Assembly (NCBI GenBank): GCA_965240325.2
Contig: OZ251255.1
Location: 124,001-188,000, forward strand
From: Rebecca billardiae RCC1528
Lineage: Eukaryota; Haptophyta
Length of the DNA stretch: 64,000 bases
Direction: 5' to 3'
Positions 1 to 13,000 of the stretch are shown here, piece after piece. A model generated the notes under the pieces. That model searched no databases and was not told the DNA's origin. It saw only the letters and a program-made list of their open reading frames with translations. Within the stretch, counting starts at the first letter, position 1. The number at the start of each line of letters is the position of its first letter. Both the position numbers and the translations under genes were made by a program.

Positions 1-3000
1 CTCCGAGTCCGCCGCCCTCGCCGCCGCCGAGCCCGCCTCCGTCGCCTCCGCCGAGCCCGCCACCGAGCCCGCCGCCGAGCCCGCCGCCGCCCTCGCCGCC
101 GCCGAGCCCACCGCCAAGCCCACCACCATCGCCGCCACCGCCGCCCTCGCCGCCGCCGTCTCCGCCGCCGAGCCCACCGCCGTCGCCTCCGCCCAGCCCG
201 CCACCTTCGCCGCCGCCCAGCCCGCCGCCATCGCCACCGCCGCCGTCGCCACCGCCGTCCCCGCCGCCATCGCCGCCGCCGAGCCCGCCGCCGAGCCCGC
301 CGCCGCCGTTGCTTCCGCCGCTGCCGCCTCCATCGCCGCCGCCCAGCCCTCCGCCCAGCCCTCCGCCGCCGTCGCCACCGCCGTCGCCACCGCCAAGCCC
401 GCCGCCCTCGCCGCCGCCGAGCCCGCCTCCGTCGCCGCCGCCGAGCCCGCCACCAAGCCCGCCGCCGAGCCCGCCGCCGCCCTCGCCGCCGCCGAGCCCA
501 CCGCCAAGCCCGCCACCATCGCCGCCGCCGCCGCCCTCGCCGCCGCCGTCTCCGCCGCCGAGCCCCCCGCCGTCGCCTCCGCCCAGCCCGCCGCCGTCGC
601 CGCCGCCCAGCCCGCCGCCATCGCCACCGCCGCCGTCGCCACCGCCGTCGCCACCGCCATCGCCGCCGCCGAGCCCGCCGCCGAGCCCGCCGCCGCCGTT
701 GCTTCCGCCGCTGCCGCCTCCATCGCCGCCGCCCAGCCCTCCGCCCAGCCCTCCGCCGCCGTCGCCGCCGCCGTCGCCACCTCCGAGTCCGCCGCCCTCG
801 CCGCCGCCGAGCCCGCCTCCGTCGCCTCCGCCGAGCCCGCCACCGAGCCCGCCGCCGAGCCCGCCGCCGCCCTCGCCGCCGCCGAGCCCACCGCCAAGCC
901 CACCACCATCGCCGCCACCGCCGCCCTCGCCGCCGCCGTCTCCGCCCCCGAGCCCCCCGCCGTCGCCTCCGCCCAGCCCGCCGCCGTCGCCGCCACCCAG
1001 CCCGCCGCCATCGCCACCGCCGCCGTCGCCGCCGCCGTCGCCGCCGCCATCGCCGCCGCCGAGCCCGCCGCCGAGCCCGCCGCCGCCGTTGCTTCCGCCG
1101 TCGCCGCCTCCATCGCCGCCGCCCCGCCCTCCGCCCAGCCCTCCACCGCCGTCGCCACCCCCGTCGCCACCGCCGAGCCCGCCGCCCTCGCCGCCGCCGA
1201 GCCCGCCGCCGTCACCGCCGCCGAGCTCGCCACCAAGCCCGCCGCCGAGCCCGCCGCCGCCCTCGCCGCCGCCGAGCCCACCGCCAAGCCCACCACCATC
1301 GCCGCCACCGCCGCCCTCGCCGCCGCCGTCTCCGCCGCCGAGCCCCCCGCCGTCGCCTCCGCCCAGCCCGCCACCTTCGCCGCCACCCAGCCCGCCGCCA
1401 TCGCCACCGCCGCCGTCGCCGCCGCCGTCCCCGCCGCCATCGCCGCCGCCGAGCCCGCCGCCGAGCCCGCCGCCGCCGTTGCTTCCGCCGCTGCCGCCTC
1501 CATCGCCGCCGCCCAGCCCTCCGCCCAGCCCTCCACCGCCGTCGCCACCCCCTTCGCCTCCACCGAGCCCGCCGCCATCGCCGCCGCCGAGCCCGCCGCC
1601 GTCACCGCCGCCGAGCCCGCCACCAAGCCCGCCGCCGAGCCCGCCGCCGCCCTCACCGCCGCCGAGCCCACCGCCAAGCCCACCACCATCGCCGCCACCG
1701 CCGCCCTCGCCGCCGCCGTCTCCGCCCCCGAGCCCACCGCCGTCGCCTCCGCCCAGCCCGCCGCCGTCGCCGCCACCCAGCCCGCCGCCATCGCCACCGC
1801 CGCCGTCGCCGCCGCCGTCCCCGCCGCCATCGCCGCCGCCGAGCCCGCCGCCGAGCCCGCCGCCGCCGTTGCTTCCGCCGCTGCCGCCTCCATCGCCGCC
1901 GCCCAGCCCTCCGCCCAGCCCTCCACCGCCGTCGCCACCCCCTTCGCCTCCACCGAGTCCGCCGCCATCGCCGCCGCCGAGCCCGCCGCCGTCGCCGCCG
2001 CCGAGCCCGCCACCAAGCCCGCCGCCGAGCCCGCCGCCGCCCTCACCGCCGCCGAGCCCACCACCAAGCCCACCACCATCGCCGCCACCGCCGCCCTCGC
2101 CGCCGCCGTCTCCGCCGCCGAGCCCCCCGCCGTCGCCTCCGCCCAGCCCGCCGCCGTCGCCGCCACCCAGCCCGCCGCCATCGCCACCGCCGCCGTCGCC
2201 ACCGCCGTCCCCGCCGCCATCGCCGCCGCCGAGCCCGCCGCCGAGCCCGCCGCCGCCGTTGCTTCCGCCGCTGCCGCCTCCATCGCCGCCGCCCAGCCCT
2301 CCGCCCAGCCCTCCGCCGCCGTCGCCGCCGCCGTCGCCACCGCCAAGCCCGCCGCCCTCGCCGCCGCCGAGCCCGCCTCCGTCACCGCCGCCGAGCCCGC
2401 CTCCGAGCCCGCCGCCGAGCCCGCCGCCGCCCTCGCCGCCGCCGAGCCCACCGCCAAGCCCACCACCATCGCCGCCACCGCCGCCCTCGCCGCCGCCGTC
2501 TCCGCCCCCGAGCCCCCCGCCGTCGCCTCCGCCCAGCCCGCCGCCTTCGCCGCCACCCAGCCCGCCGCCATCGCCACCGCCGCCGTCGCCGCCGCCGTCC
2601 CCGCCGCCATCGCCGCCGCCGAGCCCGCCTCCGAGCCCGCCCCCGCCGTTGCTTCCGCCGCTGCCGCCTCCATCGCCGCCGCCCAGCCCTCCTCCCAGCC
2701 CTCCGCCGCCGTCGCCGCCACCGTCGCCGCCGCCGAGCCCGCCGCCATCGCCGCCACCGTCGCCTCCGCCGTCTCCGCCGCCGAGCCCGCCTCCGAGCCC
2801 GCCGCCGAGCCCGCCGCCGCCCTCGCCGCCGCCGAGCCCACCGCCAAGCCCGCCACCATCGCCGCCGCCGCCGCCCTCGCCGCCGCCGTCTCCGCCGCCG
2901 AGCCAACCGCCGTCGCCTCCGCCCAGCCCGCCGCCGTCGCCGCCACCGAGCCCGCCGCCGTCACCGCCGCCGCCGTCGCCGCCGCCATCGCCGCCGCCAT

Positions 3001-6000
3001 CGCCGCCGCCGAGCCCGCCGCCGAGCCCGCCCCCGCCGTTGCTTCCGCCGCTGCCGCCTCCATCGCCGCCGCCCAGCCCTCCGCCCAGCCCTCCGCCGCC
3101 GTCGCCACCCCCGTCGCCACCGCCAAGCCCGCCGCCCTCGCCGCCGCCGAGCCCGCCTCCGTCGCCGCCGCCGAGCCCGCCACCAAGCCCGCCGCCGAGC
3201 CCGCCGCCGCCCTCGCCGCCGCCGAGCCCACCGCCAAGCCCACCACCATCGCCGCCACCGCCGCCCTCGCCGCCGCCGTCTCCGCCGCCGAGCCCACCGC
3301 CGTCGCCTCCGCCCAGCCCGCCGCCGTCGCCGCCACCCAGCCCGCCGCCATCGCCACCGCCGCCGTCGCCACCGCCGTCCCCGCCGCCATCGCCGCCGCC
3401 GAGCCCGCCGCCGAGCCCGCCGCCGCCATTGCTTCCGCCGCTGCCGCCTCCATCGCCGCCGCCCAGCCCTCCGCCCAGCCCTCCGCCGCCGTCGCCACCC
3501 CCGTCGCCACCTCCGAGCCCGCCGCCCTCGCCGCCGCCGTCGCCTCCGCCGTCACCGCCGCCGAGCCCGCCTCCGAGCCCGCCGCCGAGCCCGCCGCCGC
3601 CCTCGCCGCCGCCGAGCCCACCGCCAAGCCCACCACCATCGCCGCCACCGCCGCCTTCGCCGCCGCCGTCTCCGCCGCCGAGCCCTCCGCCGTCGCCTCC
3701 GCCCAGCCCGCCGCCGTCGCCGCCACCCAGCCCGCCGCCATCGCCACCGCCGCCGTCGCCGCCGCCGTCCCCGCCGCCATCGCCGCCGCCGAGCCCGCCG
3801 CCGAGCCCGCCGCCGCCGTTGCTTCCGCCGCTGCCGCCTCCATCGCCGCCGCCCAGCCCTCCGCCCAGCCCTCCACCGCCGTCGCCACCCCCTTCGCCTC
3901 CACCGAGTCCGCCGCCATCGCCGCCGCCGAGCCCGCCGCCGTCGCCGCCGCCGAGCCCGCCACCAAGCCCGCCGCCGAGCCCGCCGCCGCCCTCACCGCC
4001 GCCGAGCCCACCACCAAGCCCACCACCATCGCCGCCACCGCCGCCCTCGCCGCCGCCGTCTCCGCCGCCGAGCCCCCCGCCGTCGCCTCCGCCCAGCTCG
4101 CCGCCGTCGCCGCCACCCAGCCCGCCGCCATCGCCACCGCCGCCGTCGCCACCGCCGTCCCCGCCGCCATCGCCGCCGCCGAGCCCGCCGCCGAGCCCGC
4201 CGCCGCCGTTGCTTCCGCCGCTGCCGCCTCCATCGCCGCCGCCCAGCCCTCCGCCCAGCCCTCCACCGCCGTCGCCACCCCCTTCGCCTCCACCGAGTCC
4301 GCCGCCATCGCCGCCGCCGAGCCCGCCGCCGTCACCGCCGCCGAGCCCGCCACCAAGCCCGCCGCCGAGCCCGCCGCCGCCGTCACCGCCGCCGAGCCCA
4401 CCGCCAAGCCCACCACCATCGCCGCCACCGCCGCCCTCGCCGCCGCCGTCTCCGCCGCCGAGCCCACCGCCGTCGCCTCCGCCCAGCCCGCCACCTTCGC
4501 CGCCACCCAGCCCGCCGCCATCGCCACCGCCGCCGTCGCCACCGCCGTCCCCTCCGCCATCGCCGCCGCCGAGCCCGCCGCCGAGCCCGCCGCCGCCGTT
4601 GCTTCCGCCGCTGCCGCCTCCATCGCCGCCGCCCAGCCCTCCGCCCAGCCCTCCGCCGCCGTCGCCGCCGCCGTCGCCACCTCCGAGCCCGCCGCCCTCG
4701 CCGCCGCCGAGCCCGCCGCCGTCGCCTCCGCCGAGCCCGCCTCCGAGCCCGCCGCCGAGCCCGCCGCCGCCCTCACCGCCGCCGAGCCCACCGCCAAGCC
4801 CACCACCATCGCCGCCACCGCCGCCCTCGCCGCCGCCGTCTCCGCCGCCGAGCCCACCGCCGTCGCCTCCGCCCAGCCCGCCGCCGTCGCCGCCACCCAG
4901 CCCGCCGCCATCGCCACCGCCGCCGTCGCCACCGCCGTCCCCGCCGCCATCGCCGCCGCCGAGCCCGCCGCCGAGCCCGCCGCCGCCATTGCTTCCGCCG
5001 CTGCCGCCTCCATCGCCGCCGCCCAGCCCTCCGCCGAGCCCTCCGCCGCCGTCGCCGCCGCCGTCGCCACCGCCGAGCCCGCCGCCCTCGCCGCCGCCGA
5101 GCCCCCCGCCGTCGCCTCCGCCGAGCCCGCCTCCGAGCCCGCCGCCGAGCCCGCCGCCGCCCTCGCCGCCGCCGAGCCCACCGCCAAGCCCACCACCATC
5201 GCCGCCACCGCCGCCCTCGCCGCCGCCGTCTCCGCCGCCGAGCCTACCGCCGTCGCCTCCGCCCAGCCCACCGCCGTCGCCGCCACCCAGCCCGCCGCCA
5301 TCGCCACCGCCGCCGTCGCCACCGCCGTCCCCGCCGCCATCGCCGCCGCCGAGCCCGCCGCCGAGCCCGCCGCCGCCATTGCTTCCGCCGCTGCCGCCTC
5401 CATCGCCGCCGCCCAGCCCTCCGCCCAGCCCTCCACCGCCGTCGCCACCCCCTTCGCCTCCACCGAGTCCGCCGCCATCGCCGCCGCCGAGCCCGCCGCC
5501 GTCACCGCCGCCGAGCCCGCCACCAAGCCCGCCGCCGAGCCCGCCGCCGCCCTCGCCGCCGCCGAGCCCACCGCCAAGCCCACCACCATCGCCGCCACCG
5601 CCGCCCTCGCCGCCGCCGTCTCCGCCGCCGAGCCCACCGCCGTCGCCTCCGCCCAGCCCGCCGCCGTCGCCGCCACCCAGCCCGCCGCCATCGCCACCGC
5701 CGCCGTCGCCGCCGCCATCGCCACCGCCATCGCCACCGCCGAGCCCGCCGCCGAGCCCGCCCCCGCCGTTGCTTCCGCCGCTGCCGCCTCCATCGCCGCC
5801 GCCCAGCCCTCCGCCCAGCCCTCCACCGCCGTCGCCACCCCCTTCGCCTCCACCGAGTCCGCCGCCATCGCCGCCGCCGAGCCCGCCTCCGTCACCGCCG
5901 CCGAGCCCACCGCCAAGCCCGCCGCCGAGCCCGCCGCCGCCGTCACCGCCGCCGAGCCCACCGCCAAGCCCACCACCATCGCCGCCACCGCCGCCCTCGC

Positions 6001-9000
6001 CGCCGCCGTCTCCGCCGCCGAGCCCACCGCCGTCGCCTCCGCCCAGCCCGCCACCTTCGCCGCCACCCAGCCCGCCGCCATCGCCACCGCCGCCGTCGCC
6101 GCCGCCGTCCCCGCCGCCATCGCCGCCGCCGAGCCCGCCGCCGAGCCCGCCGCCGCCGTTGCTTCCGCCGCTGCCGCCTCCATCGCCGCCGCCGAGCCCT
6201 CCGCCCAGCCCTCCACCGCCGTCGCCACCCCCGTCGCCTCCACCGAGTCCGCCGCCATCGCCGCCGCCGAGCCCGCCGCCGTCACCGCCGCCGAGCCCGC
6301 CACCAAGCCCGCCGCCGAGCCCGCCGCCGCCCTCGCCGCCGCCGAGCCCACCGCCAAGCCCACCACCATCGCCGCCACCGCCGCCCTCGCCGCCGCCGTC
6401 TCCGCCGCCGAGCCCACCGCCGTCGCCTCCGCCCAGCCCGCCACCTTCGCCGCCACCCAGCCCGCCGCCATCGCCACCGCCGCCGTCGCCGCCTCCGTCC
6501 CCGCCGCCATCGCCGCCGCCGAGCCCGCCGCCGAGCCCGCCTCCGCCGTTGCTTCCGCCGCTGCCGCCTCCATCGCCGCCGCCCAGCCCTCCGCCCAGCC
6601 CTCCACCGCCGTCGCCACCCCCGTCGCCTCCACCGAGTCCGCCGCCATCGCCGCCGCCGAGCCCGCCGCCGTCACCGCCGCCGAGCCCGCCACCAAGCCC
6701 GCCGCCGAGCCCGCCGCCGCCCTCGCCGCCGCCGAGCCCACCGCCAAGCCCACCACCATCGCCGCCACCGCCGCCCTCGCCGCCGCCGTCTCCGCCGCCG
6801 AGCCCACCGCCGTCGCCTCCGCCCAGCCCGCCACCTTCGCCGCCACCCAGCCCGCCGCCATCGCCACCGCCGCCGTCGCCGCCTCCGTCCCCGCCGCCAT
6901 CGCCGCCGCCGAGCCCGCCGCCGAGCCCGCCTCCGCCGTTGCTTCCGCCGCTGCCGCCTCCATCGCCGCCGCCCAGCCCTCCGCCCAGCCCTCCACCGCC
7001 GTCGCCACCCCCGTCGCCTCCACCGAGTCCGCCGCCATCGCCGCCGCCGAGCCCGCCGCCGTCACCGCCGCCGAGCCCGCCGCCAAGCCCGCCGCCGAGC
7101 CCGCCGCCGCCCTCGCCGCCGCCGAGCCCACCGCCAAGCCCACCACCATCGCCGCCACCGCCGCCCTCGCCGCCGCCGTCTCCGCCGCCGAGCCCACCGC
7201 CGTCGCCTCCGCCCAGCCCGCCGCCGTCGCCGCCACCCAGCCCGCCGCCATCGCCACCGCCGCCGTCGCCGCCGCCATCGCCACCGCCATCGCCGCCGCC
7301 GAGCCCGCCGCCGAGCCCGCCCCCGCCGTTGCTTCCGCCGCTGCCGCCTCCATCGCCGCCGCCCAGCCCTCCGCCCAGCCCTCCGCCGCCGTCGCCGCCG
7401 CCGTCGCCACCTCCGAGCCCGCCGCCCTCGCCGCCGCCGAGCCCGCCGCCGTCGCCTCCGCCGAGCCCGCCTCCGAGCCCGCCGCCGAGCCCGCCGCCGC
7501 CCTCACCGCCGCCGAGCCCACCGCCAAGCCCACCACCATCGCCGCCACCGCCGCCCTCGCCGCCGCCGTCTCCGCCGCCGAGCCCACCGCCGTCGCCTCC
7601 GCCCAGCCCGCCGCCGTCGCCGCCACCCAGCCCGCCGCCATCGCCACCGCCGCCGTCGCCACCGCCGTCCCCGCCGCCATCGCCGCCGCCGAGCCCGCCG
7701 CCGAGCCCGCCGCCGCCATTGCTTCCGCCGCTGCCGCCTCCATCGCCGCCGCCCAGCCCTCCGCCGAGCCCTCCGCCGCCGTCGCCGCCGCCGTCGCCAC
7801 CGCCGAGCCCGCCGCCCTCGCCGCCGCCGAGCCCCCCGCCGTCGCCTCCGCCGAGCCCGCCACCGAGCCCGCCGCCGAGCCCGCCGCCGCCCTCACCGCC
7901 GCCGAGCCCACCGCCAAGCCCACCACCATCGCCGCCACCGCCGCCCTCGCCGCCGCCGTCTCCGCCGCCGAGCCCACCGCCGTCGCCTCCGCCCAGCCCG
8001 CCACCTTCGCCGCCACCCAGCCCGCCGCCATCGCCACCGCCGCCGTCGCCGCCGCCGTCCCCGCCGCCATCGCCGCCGCCGAGCCCGCCGCCGAGCCCGC
8101 CGCCGCCGTTGCTTCCGCCGCTGCCGCCTCCATCGCCGCCGCCGAGCCCTCCGCCCAGCCCTCCACCGCCGTCGCCACCCCCGTCGCCTCCACCGAGTCC
8201 GCCGCCATCGCCGCCGCCGAGCCCGCCGCCGTCACCGCCGCCGAGCCCGCCACCAAGCCCGCCGCCGAGCCCGCCGCCGCCCTCGCCGCCGCCGAGCCCA
8301 CCGCCAAGCCCACCACCATCGCCGCCACCGCCGCCCTCGCCGCCGCCGTCTCCGCCGCCGAGCCCACCGCCGTCGCCTCCGCCCAGCCCGCCGCCTTCGC
8401 CGCCACCCAGCCCGCCGCCATCGCCACCGCCGCCGTCGCCGCCGCCGTCCCCGCCGCCATCGCCGCCGCCGAGCCCGCCGCCGAGCCCGCCGCCGCCGTT
8501 GCTTCCGCCGCTGCCGCCTCCATCGCCGCCGCCCAGCCCTCCGCCCAGCCCTCCGCCGCCGTCGCCGCCGCCGTCGCCACCTCCGAGCCCGCCGCCCTCG
8601 CCGCCGCCGAGCCCGCCGCCGTCGCCTCCGCCGAGCCCGCCTCCGAGCCCGCCGCCGAGCCCGCCGCCGCCCTCACCGCCGCCGAGCCCACCGCCAAGCC
8701 CACCACCATCGCCGCCACCGCCGCCCTCGCCGCCGCCGTCTCCGCCGCCGAGCCCACCGCCGTCGCCTCCGCCCAGCCCGCCGCCGTCGCCGCCACCCAG
8801 CCCGCCGCCATCGCCACCGCCGCCGTCGCCACCGCCGTCCCCGCCGCCATCGCCGCCGCCGAGCCCGCCGCCGAGCCCGCCGCCGCCATTGCTTCCGCCG
8901 CTGCCGCCTCCATCGCCGCCGCCCAGCCCTCCGCCGAGCCCTCCGCCGCCGTCGCCGCCGCCGTCGCCACCGCCGAGCCCGCCGCCCTCGCCGCCGCCGA

Positions 9001-12000
9001 GCCCCCCGCCGTCGCCTCCGCCGAGCCCGCCTCCGAGCCCGCCGCCGAGCCCGCCGCCGCCCTCGCCGCCGCCGAGCCCACCGCCAAGCCCACCACCATC
9101 GCCGCCACCGCCGCCCTCGCCGCCGCCGTCTCCGCCGCCGAGCCCACCGCCGTCGCCTCCGCCCAGCCCGCCACCTTCGCCGCCACCCAGCCCGCCGCCA
9201 TCGCCACCGCCGCCGTCGCCGCCTCCGTCCCCGCCGCCATCGCCGCCGCCGAGCCCGCCGCCGAGCCCGCCTCCGCCGTTGCTTCCGCCGCTGCCGCCTC
9301 CATCGCCGCCGCCCAGCCCTCCGCCCAGCCCTCCACCGCCGTCGCCACCCCCGTCGCCTCCACCGAGTCCGCCGCCATCGCCGCCGCCGAGCCCGCCGCC
9401 GTCACCGCCGCCGAGCCCGCCGCCAAGCCCGCCGCCGAGCCCGCCGCCGCCCTCGCCGCCGCCGAGCCCACCGCCAAGCCCACCACCATCGCCGCCACCG
9501 CCGCCCTCGCCGCCGCCGTCTCCGCCGCCGAGCCCACCGCCGTCGCCTCCGCCCAGCCCGCCACCTTCGCCGCCGCCCAGCCCGCCGCCATCGCCACCGC
9601 CGCCGTCGCCGCCGCCATCGCCACCGCCATCGCCGCCGCCGAGCCCGCCGCCGAGCCCGCCGCCGCCGTTGCTTCCGCCGCTGCCGCCTCCATCGCCGCC
9701 GCCCAGCCCTCCGCCCAGCCCTCCACCGCCGTCGCCACCCCCGTCGCCTCCACCGAGTCCGCCGCCATCGCCGCCGCCGAGCCCGCCGCCGTCACCGCCG
9801 CCGAGCCCACCGCCAAGCCCGCCGCCGAGCCCGCCGCCGCCGTCACCGCCGCCGAGCCCACCGCCAAGCCCACCACCATCGCCGCCACCGCCGCCCTCGC
9901 CGCCGCCGTCTCCGCCGCCGAGCCCACCGCCGTCGCCTCCGCCCAGCCCGCCACCTTCGCCGCCACCCAGCCCGCCGCCATCGCCACCGCCGCCGTCGCC
10001 GCCGCCGTCCCCGCCGCCATCGCCGCCGCCGAGCCCGCCGCCGAGCCCGCCGCCGCCGTTGCTTCCGCCGCTGCCGCCTCCATCGCCGCCGCCGAGCCCT
10101 CCGCCCAGCCCTCCACCGCCGTCACCACCCCCGTCGCCTCCACCGAGTCCGCCGCCATCGCCGCCGCCGAGCCCGCCGCCGTCACCGCCGCCGAGCCCGC
10201 CACCAAGCCCGCCGCCGAGCCCGCCGCCGCCCTCGCCGCCGCCGAGCCCACCGCCAAGCCCACCACCATCGCCGCCACCGCCGCCCTCGCCGCCGCCGTC
10301 TCCGCCGCCGAGCCCACCGCCGTCGCCTCCGCCCAGCCCGCCACCTTCGCCGCCGCCCAGCCCGCCGCCATCGCCACCGCCGCCGTCGCCGCCGCCATCG
10401 CCACCGCCATCGCCGCCGCCGAGCCCGCCGCCGAGCCCGCCGCCGCCGTTGCTTCCGCCGCTGCCGCCTCCATCGCCGCCGCCCAGCCCTCCGCCCAGCC
10501 CTCCACCGCCGTCGCCACCCCCGTCGCCTCCACCGAGTCCGCCGCCATCGCCGCCGCCGAGCCCGCCTCCGTCACCGCCGCCGAGCCCGCCGCCAAGCCC
10601 GCCGCCGAGCCCGCCGCCGCCGTCACCGCCGCCGAGCCCACCGCCAAGCCCACCACCATCGCCGCCACCGCCGCCCTCGCCGCCGCCGTCTCCGCCGCCG
10701 AGCCCACCGCCGTCGCCTCCGCCCAGCCCGCCACCTTCGCCGCCACCCAGCCCGCCGCCATCGCCACCGCCGCCGTCGCCGCCGCCGTCCCCGCCGCCAT
10801 CGCCGCCGCCGAGCCCGCCGCCGAGCCCGCCGCCGCCGTTGCTTCCGCCGCTGCCGCCTCCATCGCCGCCGCCGAGCCCTCCGCCCAGCCCTCCACCGCC
10901 GTCGCCACCCCCGTCGCCTCCACCGAGTCCGCCGCCATCGCCGCCGCCGAGCCCGCCGCCGTCACCGCCGCCGAGCCCGCCACCAAGCCCGCCGCCGAGC
11001 CCGCCGCCGCCCTCGCCGCCGCCGAGCCCACCGCCAAGCCCACCACCATCGCCGCCACCGCCGCCCTCGCCGCCGCCGTCTCCGCCGCCGAGCCCACCGC
11101 CGTCGCCTCCGCCCAGCCCGCCGCCTTCGCCGCCACCCAGCCCGCCGCCATCGCCACCGCCGCCGTCGCCGCCGCCGTCCCCGCCGCCATCGCCGCCGCC
11201 GAGCCCGCCGCCGAGCCCGCCGCCGCCGTTGCTTCCGCCGCTGCCGCCTCCATCGCCGCCGCCCAGCCCTCCGCCCAGCCCTCCGCCGCCGTCGCCGCCA
11301 CCGTCGCCACCGCCGAGCCCGCCGCCCTCGCCGCCGCCGAGCCCGCCTCCGTCACCGCCGCCGAGCCCGCCACCAAGCCCGCCGCCGAGCCCGCCGCCGC
11401 CCTCACCGCCGCCGAGCCCACCGCCAAGCCCACCACCCTCGCCGCCACCGCCGCCCTCGCCGCCGCCGTCTCCGCCACCGAGCCCTCCGCCGTCGCCTCC
11501 GCCCAGCCCGCCACCTTCGCCGCCACCCAGCCCGCCGCCATCGCCACCGCCGCCGTCGCCACCGCCGTCCCCGCCGCCATCGCCGCCGCCGAGCCCGCCG
11601 CCGAGCCCGCCCCCGCCATTGCTTCCGCCGCTGCCGCCTCCATCGCCGCCGCCCAGCCCTCCGCCCAGCCCTCCGCCGCCGTCGCCACCGCCCTCGCCAC
11701 CGCCGAGCCCGCCGCCCTCGCCGCCGCCGAGCCCGCCGCCGTCACCTCCGCCGAGCCCGCCGCCGTCGCCGCCGCCGAGCCCGCCGCCACCCTCGCCGCC
11801 GCCGAGCCCACCGCCGAGCCCACCACCATCGCCGCCGCCGCCGCCCTCGCCGCCGCCGTCTCCGCCCCCGAGCCCACCGCCCTCGCCTCCGCCCAGCCCG
11901 CCGCCGTCGCCGCCACCCAGCCCGCCGCCATCGCCACCGCCGCCGTCGCCACCGCCGTCCCCGCCGCCATCGCCGCCGCCGAGCCCGCCGCCGAGCCCGC

Positions 12001-13000
12001 CGCCGCCGTTGCTTCCGCCGCTGCCGCCTCCATCGCCGCCGCCGAGCCCTCCGCCCAGCCCTCCACCGCCGTCGCCACCCCCTTCGCCTCCACCGAGTCC
12101 GCCGCCATCGCCGCCGCCGAGCCCGCCGCCGTCACCGCCGCCGAGCCCGCCACCAAGCCCGCCGCCGAGCCCGCCGCCGCCCTCGCCGCCGCCGAGCCCA
12201 CCGCCAAGCCCACCACCATCGCCGCCACCGCCGCCCTCGCCGCCGCCGTCTCCGCCGCCGAGCCCACCGCCGTCGCCTCCGCCCAGCCCGCCACCTTCGC
12301 CGCCACCCAGGCCGCCGCCATCGCCACCGCCGCCGTCGCCGCCGCCATCGCCACCGCCATCGCCACCGCCGAGCCCGCCGCCGAGCCCGCCCCCGCCGTT
12401 GCTTCCGCCGCTGCCGCCTCCATCGCCGCCGCCCAGCCCTCCGCCCAGCCCTCCGCCGCCGTCGCCGCCACCGTCCCCACCGCCGAGCCCGCCGCCCTCG
12501 CCGCCGCCGAGCCCGCCTCCGTCGCCGCCGCCGAGCCCGCCTCCGAGCCCGCCGCCGAGCCCGCCGCCGCCCTCGCCGCCGCCGAGCCCACCGCCGAGCC
12601 CGCCGCCGTTGCCGCCGCCGCCGCCCTCGTTGCCGCCGTCTCCGCCGCCAAGTCCGCCGCCGTCGCCTCCGCCCAGCCCGCCGCCTTCGCCGCCACCCGG
12701 CCCGCCGCCATCGCCACCGCCGCCGTCACCACCGCCATCGCCTCCGCCCTCGCCGCCGCCGAGCCCGCCGCCGAGCCCGCCGCCGCCGTTGCTTCCGCCG
12801 CTGCCGCCTCCATCGCCGCCGCCCAGCCCTCCGCCCAGCCCTCCACCGCCGTCGCCACCCCCTTCGCCCCCACCGAGTCCGCCGCCATCGCCGCCGCCGA
12901 GCCCGCCGCCGCCCTCGCCGCCGCCGTCCCCGCCGCCAAGTCCTCCGCCGCTCGCGCCGCCGCCGTCGCCACCGCCGTCGCCGTCGCCGAGCCCGCCTCC
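1..13000 (+). repeat. 390-bp tandem repeat array encoding 130-residue Ser-Pro-rich units
   Basis: The marker gcttccgccgctgccgcctc recurs every 390 bp from 311 to 12791, giving 33 occurrences in register; one copy (1101) has a substitution in the ctg codon. The array runs past the left edge. Each unit encodes 130 residues, mainly SPPP and SPPPP, with one LLPPLPPP interruption. Nearly all differences between copies are synonymous. The period never breaks and no frameshift occurs over about 12.5 kb. After about 12900 the array decays into SPPP/APPP/RPPP without the 390-bp register. Ser-Pro3-5 stretches are the classic hydroxyproline-rich glycoprotein (extensin-type) motif and form polyproline-II helices. 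Confidence 0.97.

Noticed and set aside
1-13000. CRISPR-like or satellite array
   Set aside because: The 390-bp units are contiguous with no unique spacers, stay in one reading frame, and join directly to recognisable protein domains. This is a coding tandem repeat.
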